Origin: Clostridia bacterium
Lineage (GTDB): Bacteria > Bacillota > Clostridia > Oscillospirales > CAG-272
Assembly: GCA_017937135.1 (NCBI GenBank)
Contig: JAGBEE010000031.1
Coordinates: forward strand, 1 to 59,618
Reading direction: 5' to 3'
DNA length: 59,618 nucleotides
Shown: in pieces, positions 44,852-52,609 of the stretch
Layout of the letters: each line of letters opens with the position of its first letter
Numbering within the stretch: position 1 is the stretch's first letter
Translations under genes and position numbers: made by a program
The notes under the pieces: model-generated
What the model saw: only the letters and a program-made list of their open reading frames with translations
The model's database searches: none
Told to the model about the DNA's origin: nothing

Positions 44852-47800
44852 TGGTTTATCGCATTTATGTAGAAAAAAAGGCAGGGCTTGAGAATGAAGC
44901 AAGAGCGTTGCTTTCAGAAATTAAAACCTTTCTCGGTATAAACTCTATCGAAAAGGTAAGAATACTTAACCGCTATGATGCTGAGAACATAACAGAACAG
45001 CTTTTTGATTATGCTGTAAAGACAGTATTTTCGGAGCCACAGCTTGATAACGCGACAAAGACCTTTGAGGCGAAGGATGCAGTAGTATTTGCAACAGAGT
45101 ATCTCCCAGGACAATTCGACCAAAGAGCAGACTCAGCGGCACAATGTATTCAGCTCATCTCTCAAGGTGAAAAGCCAACCATTCAAAGCGCAAGAGTATA
45201 TGCACTTTATGGAAAATTAACCGATGATGAAATAGCAAAAATCAAAAAGCACGTTATAAACCCTGTTGAAGCAAGAGAAGCCTCACTTGAGGAAAAGGAA
45301 ACTCTTAAAACAGAGTATGAAATTCCTACAAGCGTAAAAACTCTTGAGGGCTTTATTGAGCTTGACGAAAACGGACTTGCCGCCTTCGTTAAGGAATATG
45401 GTCTTGCTATGGACCTTGACGATATTAAGTTCTGTCAAAGCTACTTTGTAAAAGAGGGAAGAAACCCAACAATTACAGAGATAAGAATGATAGATACATA
45501 TTGGTCAGACCACTGTCGTCATACAACCTTCTCAACAACAATCGACAGTGTAAAATTCCACGACGAGGTTCTTGAAAAGACATATCAAGAATACCTCTCA
45601 ACAAGAAAAGAGCTTGGCAGAACAAAGCCCATTAACCTAATGGACATTGCAACCCTTGCTGTTAGATATCTTAAAAAGGAAGGCAAGCTTCCAAAGCTTG
45701 ACGAAAGTGAAGAAATCAACGCTTGTACCGTTAAAATTGACGTAGAAATTGACGGAAAGAGCGAAGAATGGCTTCTTCTTTTCAAAAACGAAACACATAA
45801 CCACCCAACAGAAATAGAGCCATTTGGTGGCGCCGCAACCTGTATTGGTGGTGCAATTCGTGACCCACTTTCAGGCCGTTCATATGTTTATGGTGCTATG
45901 AGACTTACAGGTGCTGCTAACCCATTGCGTCCGATTTCAGAAACCATTGAGGGCAAGCTACCTCAAAGAAAGATAGTAACAACAGCTGCAGCAGGCTATT
46001 CATCGTATGGTAACCAAATAGGTCTTGCAACAGGCATAGTTGACGAAATTTATCATGATGGCTACGCTGCAAAGCATATGGAGGTTGGCGCAGTTATAGC
46101 AGCTGCTCCTGCAAGAAACGTTAGACGTGAGGTTCCCGAGGATGGCGATATAGTAGTACTCCTCGGTGGTAGAACGGGACGTGACGGTTGTGGTGGAGCA
46201 ACAGGCTCATCAAAATCTCACACAGTAGAATCACTTGAAAGCTGTGGAGCAGAGGTACAAAAGGGTAATGCACCCGAGGAAAGAAAGCTCCAAAGACTCT
46301 TTAGAAACTATGAAGCCTGCAGAATGATAAAGCGTTGTAACGACTTCGGTGCAGGTGGTGTATCAGTTGCTATCGGTGAGCTTGCAGACGGTCTTTATAT
46401 CGACCTTAACGCGGTTCCTAAAAAATATGACGGACTTGACGGAACTGAGCTTGCAATCAGTGAATCTCAAGAGAGAATGGCTGTTGTAATTGAGGCAGAA
46501 AATAAGGATAGATTCTTAGAGCTTGCAAATAAGGAAAATCTTGAGGCAACAGTTGTTGCAAAAATTACCAAAGAGCCAAGACTTAGAATGGTATGGAATG
46601 GTAATGTCATTTGTGACATTAGTCGTGAGTTCTTAAATTCTAATGGTGCAGAAAAGCACATAGATATTGAATGTAATAAGGTGCAAAGCTACGAAAAGGA
46701 AATTCCTTCAAGCTTTGAAGGTGGTATGAACGAAGTTGTAACCGACCTTAATGTATGCTCAAAGAGAGGACTTAGCGAGCGCTTTGACTCAACAATTGGC
46801 GCAGGCACAGTTCTTATGCCATTTGGTGGTAAAAACCAACGTACACCTATTCAAGCAATGGTACAAAAGGTATCAGTTGAAAAGGCTCATACAGATGACT
46901 GCTCCTTTATGTCATGGGGCTATAACCCATACATTTCCGAAAAAAGCCCGTATCACGGAGCTTATCTTGCAGTAATTGAATCTGTATCAAAGCTTATCGC
47001 AACAGGCGCTAAATATGAGGATGTATATCTTACATTCCAGGAATATTTTGAAAAGCCAACAAAGGAAGCAACACGCTGGGGTAAGCCATTATCTGCGCTT
47101 CTTGGAGCGTTTAAGGCTCAAAAGAATCTTGGTATTGGCTCAATAGGTGGTAAGGACTCAATGAGTGGCTCATTTGAAAAGCTCGACGTTCCACCAACAC
47201 TTATTTCCTTTGCTGTTACAATGGGTAAAACAAGTGATGTTATTTCACCTGAATTTAAAAAGGCTGGTAATAAGGTAGTTATCTTAAAGCCCGAATATGA
47301 TGAAAATAACCTTCCTGTAACTGACTCACTCCTTAGTGTTTACGACAAGGTAACTAAGTTAGCAAGAGAAGGCAAGGTTGCAAGCGCATATACACCAACA
47401 ATAGGTGGTGTTGCAGAGGCTATTTATAAGATGGCTATCGGTAATGGCTTCGGCTTTGAATTTGCTTCAGACGTTACTATGGAGGACATTTTCTCATATA
47501 ACTATGGTTCATTTATCTTAGAGCTTACAGATGATATAAATATCGGTACGGCTCTTGGTAAGGTAAGCGACAATGGCGAAATTTCCTATAACGGAAGTAA
47601 GGTGTCTATGTGCGAGCTTAATGACGGCTACGAAAACAAGCTCGAGAGCGTATATTCTTGCAATATCGCATTCAATAATGAAAAGCCCGAAACAATTTCC
47701 TACAACACAGAAAAGCGCTTTGGTGCAAATATTAAGGTTGCAAAGCCAAAGGTTCTTATCCCTGTATTCCCAGGTACAAACTGTGAATATGATTCTGCTA

Positions 47801-48540
47801 AGGCAGTTGAGGATGCAGGTGCACAAAGTGAAATCTTTGTAATAAACAACCTAAGTGCTGAAGGCATCAAGAGAAGTGCACAGGAATTTGCAAAGAAGGT
47901 GGGAGAGAGTCAGATTGTATTTATCCCAGGTGGATTCTCAGGTGGAGATGAGCCTGACGGTTCAGGTAAGTTCATTACAGCCTTCTTAAGAGGAAACGAC
48001 GTTAAGAACGCAGTTACCGAGCTTCTTGATAACAGAGGCGGACTTATGTGTGGTATTTGTAATGGCTTCCAAGCGCTTGTAAAGCTCGGACTTGTACCTT
48101 ATGGTAAGATTATAGATACAGACGAAAATTGTCCAACACTTACATTTAACAATATCTCACGTCACCAATCGAAGATAGTAAGAACAAGAATAGCATCAAA
48201 TATGTCACCTTGGCTTTATGAATGTAATGTAGGTGATATAGTAAACGTTCCAATCTCACACGGAGAAGGTAAGTTCTTAGCAAACGACGCAACAATTAAG
48301 GAGCTTATTGCAAACGGACAAATTGCAACACAGTATGTTGACTTGAATGGAGAAGCGACCTACGACATCCAATACAACCCCAACGGTTCAACCCTTGCAA
48401 TAGAAGGTATAACATCACCAGACGGACGTGTATTTGGTAAAATGGGACACTCCGAGCGTATCGCAAATGGTCTTTACAAGAACGTTTATGGCGAATACGA
48501 CATCAAGATGTTCAAATCTGCTGTTAAATTCTTCAAATAA
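44851..48540 (+). CDS. purL: FGAM synthase, single-chain PurL with fused glutaminase
   Basis: A 1229-residue formylglycinamidine ribonucleotide synthase combining the synthetase and glutaminase. The N-terminal PurS-like and linker regions come first. The FGAM core has YWSDHCRHTTF (about 211-221), KNETHNHPTEIEPFGGAATC and GSIGGKDSMSGSF. The C-terminal class I amidotransferase has FPGTNCEYDS, GGFSGGDEPDG, and nucleophile Cys in GLMCGICNGFQAL. It also has SHGEGKF with the catalytic His. No separate purQ/purS is present. It overlaps purD by 1 bp and is the last gene of the operon. Confidence 0.95.
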   Translation: MVYRIYVEKKAGLENEARALLSEIKTFLGINSIEKVRILNRYDAENITEQLFDYAVKTVFSEPQLDNATKTFEAKDAVVFATEYLPGQFDQRADSAAQCIQLISQGEKPTIQSARVYALYGKLTDDEIAKIKKHVINPVEAREASLEEKETLKTEYEIPTSVKTLEGFIELDENGLAAFVKEYGLAMDLDDIKFCQSYFVKEGRNPTITEIRMIDTYWSDHCRHTTFSTTIDSVKFHDEVLEKTYQEYLSTRKELGRTKPINLMDIATLAVRYLKKEGKLPKLDESEEINACTVKIDVEIDGKSEEWLLLFKNETHNHPTEIEPFGGAATCIGGAIRDPLSGRSYVYGAMRLTGAANPLRPISETIEGKLPQRKIVTTAAAGYSSYGNQIGLATGIVDEIYHDGYAAKHMEVGAVIAAAPARNVRREVPEDGDIVVLLGGRTGRDGCGGATGSSKSHTVESLESCGAEVQKGNAPEERKLQRLFRNYEACRMIKRCNDFGAGGVSVAIGELADGLYIDLNAVPKKYDGLDGTELAISESQERMAVVIEAENKDRFLELANKENLEATVVAKITKEPRLRMVWNGNVICDISREFLNSNGAEKHIDIECNKVQSYEKEIPSSFEGGMNEVVTDLNVCSKRGLSERFDSTIGAGTVLMPFGGKNQRTPIQAMVQKVSVEKAHTDDCSFMSWGYNPYISEKSPYHGAYLAVIESVSKLIATGAKYEDVYLTFQEYFEKPTKEATRWGKPLSALLGAFKAQKNLGIGSIGGKDSMSGSFEKLDVPPTLISFAVTMGKTSDVISPEFKKAGNKVVILKPEYDENNLPVTDSLLSVYDKVTKLAREGKVASAYTPTIGGVAEAIYKMAIGNGFGFEFASDVTMEDIFSYNYGSFILELTDDINIGTALGKVSDNGEISYNGSKVSMCELNDGYENKLESVYSCNIAFNNEKPETISYNTEKRFGANIKVAKPKVLIPVFPGTNCEYDSAKAVEDAGAQSEIFVINNLSAEGIKRSAQEFAKKVGESQIVFIPGGFSGGDEPDGSGKFITAFLRGNDVKNAVTELLDNRGGLMCGICNGFQALVKLGLVPYGKIIDTDENCPTLTFNNISRHQSKIVRTRIASNMSPWLYECNVGDIVNVPISHGEGKFLANDATIKELIANGQIATQYVDLNGEATYDIQYNPNGSTLAIEGITSPDGRVFGKMGHSERIANGLYKNVYGEYDIKMFKSAVKFFK

Positions 48541-48543
48541 ACT

Positions 48544-48571
48544 AAAAAAGGCTGATTTTCAGCCTTTTTTT
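48544..48571 (+). terminator. Intrinsic terminator of purine operon
   Basis: A 12-bp stem AAAAAAGGCTGA / TCAGCCTTTTTT with a 3-nt loop ends in a T-tract, 3 bp after the purL stop. Confidence 0.93.
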
Positions 48572-48716
48572 ATAATTCTTATAATAATAAAGACAAAATT
48601 TATCCTAAATACAAAAACACTTGTACGCGAACCACGAACAACTTGCTATATCTGTTAAAGCACCAAAAAATAACTAAAAAAAGTTCAAAAAAAGTTGAAA
48701 AAAATGAAAAAAAGAC

Positions 48717-48745
48717 TTGAAATTACTTTAGCGTAGTAGTACAAT
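48717..48745 (+). promoter_or_regulatory. SigA promoter of serC-serA operon
   Basis: TTGAAA, a 17-bp spacer, then TACAAT. About 80 nt of AT-rich leader follows before serC, in which I see no recognised riboswitch. The region from 48572 to 48716 is A-rich and otherwise featureless. Confidence 0.55.
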
Positions 48746-48832
48746 GAAATAAATATTCATTTTGAGCATAGTATTATAATATTACCACTTAAACTGAATA
48801 AATATAAAAAAGATTCCATGGAGGAGATAAAA

Positions 48833-49921
48833 ATGGAGAGAGTTTACAATTTTTCGGCAGGACCATCAATGTTGCCCTTGCCAGTGCTTGAAAAGGCAGC
48901 AAAAGAAATGCTTTGTTATGAGGATAGCGGAATGTCCGTAATGGAAATGAGTCACCGCTCACCTGTTTACGATAAAATTATTAAGGATGCAGAGGCTTTG
49001 CTTAGAAAGCTTATGAACATTCCTGACAACTATAAGGTTCTTTTCCTTCAAGGCGGAGCATCAACACAGTTTTCAGCAGTTCCCCTTAACCTTCTTAACA
49101 AGAGTGGAAAGGCAGACTACATAGTATCAGGACAATTCTCAGGAAAGGCATACAAGGAAGCACAAAAATATGGCGATATCGCACTCGCTGCAACAAGCAA
49201 GGATGCTAACTTCGTATTTGTTCCAAAGACAGATCGTAGTTCATTCAGACCCGATGCTGACTATGTTCATATTTGCTTCAATAACACAATTTATGGAACA
49301 AAGTTCCCTTATATTCCCGACACAGGAGATATTCCATTAGTAGCAGATATGTCATCCTGCATCATCAGTGAGCCTGTTGACGTTTCTAAATTCGGTCTTA
49401 TCTATGCAGGCGCACAAAAGAACATGGCTCCTGCTGGACTTACTCTCGTTATCGTTAGAGAAGACCTCATTGGAAAAGCAAATGAAAAAATTCCAACAAT
49501 GCTTGATTATAGCATTATGGCAGAAAATGATTCAATGTACAATACACCACCATGCTACTGCATATATATTGCAAAGCTTGTTTATGAGTGGATTTTGTCA
49601 CTTGGTGGACTTGAAAAGATGAAGGAGCTCAATCAAAAGAAGGCAAACGTTCTTTATGATTATCTTGATAGCCAGGACTATTACATTGCACCTGTTGAAA
49701 AGGAAAGCCGTTCAATGATGAACGTGACATTTGTAACAGGAGATGCTGAGCTTGATAAGAAGTTTGCTAAGGAAGCAGATTTGGCAGGACTTAAGAACCT
49801 TAAGGGACATAGAAGCGTTGGTGGTATGAGAGCATCTATCTACAATGCAATGCCATACGAGGGCGTAGTAAAGCTCGTAGAATTCATGAAGGAATTTGCA
49901 AAAAATAATCCTAAGGCATAA
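48833..49921 (+). CDS. serC: Phosphoserine aminotransferase
   Basis: A 362-residue PLP-dependent SerC converting 3-phosphohydroxypyruvate and Glu to phosphoserine. Motifs: VYNFSAGPSMLPLPVLEKAA, MEMSHRSPVYDKI, LFLQGGASTQFSAVP, and the PLP lysine in YAGAQKNMAPAGLT (about 198). The C-terminal GHRSVGGMRASIYNAMP is standard. ATG 48833 has GGAGG 8 nt upstream; the in-frame ATG at 48818 lies before that site. The stop and the serA start are 12 bp apart. Confidence 0.96.
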   Translation: MERVYNFSAGPSMLPLPVLEKAAKEMLCYEDSGMSVMEMSHRSPVYDKIIKDAEALLRKLMNIPDNYKVLFLQGGASTQFSAVPLNLLNKSGKADYIVSGQFSGKAYKEAQKYGDIALAATSKDANFVFVPKTDRSSFRPDADYVHICFNNTIYGTKFPYIPDTGDIPLVADMSSCIISEPVDVSKFGLIYAGAQKNMAPAGLTLVIVREDLIGKANEKIPTMLDYSIMAENDSMYNTPPCYCIYIAKLVYEWILSLGGLEKMKELNQKKANVLYDYLDSQDYYIAPVEKESRSMMNVTFVTGDAELDKKFAKEADLAGLKNLKGHRSVGGMRASIYNAMPYEGVVKLVEFMKEFAKNNPKA

Positions 49922-49933
49922 TTGGAGTGTAAA

Positions 49934-51091
49934 ATGAAAAATATTAAGTTAATGAATAAAATTGCCAAGGTTGGTACTGACAATTTTGATAAAAACGAGT
50001 ACAACGTTGGAGAAAATGTAGAAAATGCACAAGCAATAATGGTTCGTTCAGCAGCACTTCACGATATGGAATTTAACTCAGAGCTTGAAGCTATTGCTCG
50101 TTGTGGCGCTGGAGTTAACAACATTCCAATCGAAAGATGCACAGAAAACGGAATTGTAGTATTCAATACCCCAGGTGCTAACGCTAACGGTGTTAAGGAG
50201 CTTGCTATTTGCGCTCTTATCTTGGCTTCAAGAGACGTTGTCGGTGGCATTAAATGGGTAGAAACCTTAAAGGACGAAGCAGGTGTAGCAAAGCTTGTTG
50301 AAAAGGGCAAGAGTGCATATGTTGGAAATGAGCTTTTAGGCAAAACTCTCGGTGTTATAGGTCTTGGCGCTATCGGTGGTATGGTTGCAAACTCTGCTAA
50401 TGCTCTTGGTATGAATGTTGTTGGATATGACCCATACTTAACACCAAAGGCAGCTTGGAACTTAGCTCCCTCTATTAAGCAAGCAAGTGGATATGAGGAA
50501 ATCTTTAAAACATGTGATTATATCACACTCCACGTGCCTGCAACACCAACAACAAAGAATATGATTTGTGAAGCATCACTTTCTACAATGAAGGATGGCG
50601 TAAAAATAATTAACCTTTCACGTGCAGACCTTGTAAATGCTACAGATATTAAGAAGGCAATCGCTGACAAGAAGGTAAGCGTATATGTAACAGACTTTCC
50701 AACTGAGGAAACAGTATGCGAGAGTGGAATTGTTAACATTCCTCACCTTGGAGCATCAACATTTGAATCAGAGGACAACTGTGCTGTAATGGCGGCAAAG
50801 CAGCTTGACGAATATCTCAAAACAGGTAATATCAAAAACAGCGTTAACTTCCCAGCAGTTTCATTGCCACGCTCATCAAATGCAAGAATTTGTGTAATGC
50901 ATAAAAATATTCCAAATATGCTTTCTCAAATTACAACCGCTATTTCAAATGAGGGTGTAAACATTGAAAACCTTGCAAATGGCTCAAAGGGCGATGCTGC
51001 ATATACAATCGCAGAGGTTGAAAAGGTTGACGAAAAAACAATTAACGATTTGAAGTCTATTGAAGGCGTATTAAGAGTTAAATGCTATTAA
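49934..51091 (+). CDS. serA: D-3-phosphoglycerate dehydrogenase with ACT domain
   Basis: A 385-residue SerA, NAD-dependent first step of serine synthesis. The nucleotide motif is GVIGLGAIGG (about 141-150). Active-site Arg is in INLSRADLVN and the His in NIPHLGASTFES. A C-terminal ACT domain (about 315-385, RICVMHKNIPNMLSQITTAI) suggests serine feedback. ATG 49934 has TTGGAG upstream. It follows serC in the same operon, and an unknown DUF1015 gene comes next, where a phosphoserine phosphatase might be expected. Confidence 0.95.
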   Translation: MKNIKLMNKIAKVGTDNFDKNEYNVGENVENAQAIMVRSAALHDMEFNSELEAIARCGAGVNNIPIERCTENGIVVFNTPGANANGVKELAICALILASRDVVGGIKWVETLKDEAGVAKLVEKGKSAYVGNELLGKTLGVIGLGAIGGMVANSANALGMNVVGYDPYLTPKAAWNLAPSIKQASGYEEIFKTCDYITLHVPATPTTKNMICEASLSTMKDGVKIINLSRADLVNATDIKKAIADKKVSVYVTDFPTEETVCESGIVNIPHLGASTFESEDNCAVMAAKQLDEYLKTGNIKNSVNFPAVSLPRSSNARICVMHKNIPNMLSQITTAISNEGVNIENLANGSKGDAAYTIAEVEKVDEKTINDLKSIEGVLRVKCY

Positions 51092-51099
51092 AATAATAA

Positions 51100-51127
51100 G
51101 TAGGGCGAATATATATTTCGCCCTATT
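51100..51127 (+). terminator. Hairpin between serA and DUF1015 gene
   Basis: GTAGGGCGAA and its near-perfect complement TTCGCCCTAT are separated by about 7 nt. The following TCTTAG is a weak T-tract, so partial termination or RNA processing is more likely than a full stop. This allows read-through into DUF1015. Confidence 0.5.
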
Positions 51128-51145
51128 CTTAGTTGAGGTGAAAAT

Positions 51146-52384
51146 ATGGTAAAGGTAAAACCCTTTTTTGCATTAAGACCAAAGGAAGAGCTTGTAAGTA
51201 AGGTAGCAGCATTGCCCTACGACGTTATGTCAAGTGACGAGGCAAGAGAAGAGGTAAAGGATAATCCTTATTCATTTTTGCATATCGATAAAGCAGAAAT
51301 AGATCTTGACAAATCTATTGATATATATGATGAGCGCGTTTATGCTAAAGCGAAAAACAACCTTGAAAAATTTGAAAATTACGGAATTTATATAAATGAT
51401 AATAAAAAGCGTTATTATTTTTATCGTCAAATAATGAACGACCACGCGCAAACAGGAATTGTGGGCTGTGCTTCTATTGATGATTATTTAGAAAATCGTA
51501 TAAAAAAGCATGAATTTACACGCGCAGACAAGGAAGTTGACAGAATAAAGCATGTAAACACCTGTAGCGCGCACACAGGACCTATTTTTCTCGCTTTCAA
51601 GGAGAATCACGAATTGGAGAGTATAATAAAGGAAGAAACCGAAAAAACACCCCTTTATGACTTTGTAGCAGATGATTCGGTAAGACACACAGTGTGGGAA
51701 AGCTCAGATGAAGTTAACTTGAAAATTGAAGAAGCGTTTTTAAAAACCGATGCACTTTATATAGCAGATGGGCACCATCGCGCAGCATCAGCTGTTAAGG
51801 TTGGTGTTATGAAAAGAGAAGAAAATCCGAACTATACAGGAGATGAGGAGTTTAACTTCTTTCTATCTGTAATTTTTCCTGCAAAGAGCTTGAAAATTCT
51901 TGATTACAACCGTCTTGTAAAGGACTTAAACGGTATGAGTGATGAGGAATTTTTAAAAATCGTGGAAGAAAAAATAGGAACGATTACGGAGTATAAAGAT
52001 GGTGCATATCGCCCTACAAAAAAACACGAAATCGGTATGTATTTGAATAAAAAGTGGTATAAGGTAGAATTTTATAATCATATATGCAATGCAAATACAC
52101 CTGTAAAAAGGCTAGACTGCTCAATATTGCAGGATAACCTTCTTTTGCCAATTTTAGGAATTGACGACCCACGTAGCAATAAAAGAATAGATTTTGCAGG
52201 TGGAATAAGAGGACTTTCATATCTTGAAAAAAGATGTAATGAGGATATGAAGCTTGCAATATCTATGTATCCTACCTCACTTGATGATTTGATGGCTGTT
52301 GCAGATTCTGGTGATGTTATGCCACCAAAATCAACCTGGTTTGAGCCAAAATTAAGAAGTGGTATTCTAATCCATAAAATTTAA
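51146..52384 (+). CDS. DUF1015 protein, serine-operon associated
   Basis: A 412-residue member of DUF1015, recognised by the start VKPFFALRPKEELVSKVAALPYD... (split here as VKPFFALRP then AALPYDVMSS), HIDKAEIDL, and KHEFTRADKEVDRI. The central LYIADGHHRAASA holds D-G-H-H-R at about 207-211. The C-terminal segment includes ILGIDDPRSNKRIDFAGG. Family function is not established, but it recurs beside serC-serA in Clostridia and Bacteroides. The DGHHR motif recalls the active-site motif of ParB/Srx-fold serine kinases (SerK). A role in serine or phosphoserine conversion is therefore plausible but unproven. GAGGTGAAAAT precedes ATG 51146. Confidence 0.85.
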   Translation: MVKVKPFFALRPKEELVSKVAALPYDVMSSDEAREEVKDNPYSFLHIDKAEIDLDKSIDIYDERVYAKAKNNLEKFENYGIYINDNKKRYYFYRQIMNDHAQTGIVGCASIDDYLENRIKKHEFTRADKEVDRIKHVNTCSAHTGPIFLAFKENHELESIIKEETEKTPLYDFVADDSVRHTVWESSDEVNLKIEEAFLKTDALYIADGHHRAASAVKVGVMKREENPNYTGDEEFNFFLSVIFPAKSLKILDYNRLVKDLNGMSDEEFLKIVEEKIGTITEYKDGAYRPTKKHEIGMYLNKKWYKVEFYNHICNANTPVKRLDCSILQDNLLLPILGIDDPRSNKRIDFAGGIRGLSYLEKRCNEDMKLAISMYPTSLDDLMAVADSGDVMPPKSTWFEPKLRSGILIHKI

Positions 52385-52434
52385 AGCAAAGACCTTTGTA
52401 AGCAAAATTTTAATATAAAATTCATTTCTAAGTA

Positions 52435-52463
52435 TTGACAATTATCCTGCAAAGTGATAAAAT
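52435..52463 (+). promoter_or_regulatory. SigA extended -10 promoter of the P-type ATPase
   Basis: TTGACA, a 17-bp spacer ending TGA, then TAAAAT, immediately ahead of the riboswitch. Confidence 0.78.
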
Positions 52464-52468
52464 CTTAT

Positions 52469-52555
52469 CAGTAAGGGAGTAATCGACGCTTGCCGTAATA
52501 AAGTCAACACATGGACTATAGTTCTGGCTTTATTTTAAATGATGAGACTTATCTG
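52469..52555 (+). ncRNA. Manganese riboswitch (yybP-ykoY motif)
   Basis: The leader matches the yybP-ykoY aptamer: CAGTAAGGGAGTAATCGACG (P1 and the conserved GGGAGUA loop), GCCGTAA, GTCAACACATGGAC, CTGGCTTTA, then GATGAGACTTATCTG closing P1 with one bulge. This aptamer senses Mn2+ and commonly controls Mn/Ca export pumps. The closing strand also forms the 5' arm of the downstream terminator, so Mn binding should prevent termination (ON switch). Confidence 0.88.
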
Positions 52556-52580
52556 TTTTTTGCAGATAAGTCTTTTTTTA
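52545..52580 (+). terminator. Regulated terminator of the manganese riboswitch
   Basis: AGACTTATCTG pairs with CAGATAAGTCT across a T-rich loop and is followed by TTTTTT. The 5' arm is shared with the aptamer's P1 helix. Confidence 0.88.
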
Positions 52581-52609
52581 CAAGATTACTTACTATGAAA
52601 GGAGAAAAA

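Noticed and set aside
48572-48832. Possible riboswitch or T-box before serC
   Set aside because: No specifier loop, T-box sequence or known aptamer core is visible in the AT-rich leader.
52511-52609. Upstream extension of the P-type ATPase reading frame
   Set aside because: It would run through the manganese riboswitch and its terminator; a good ribosome site supports ATG 52610.
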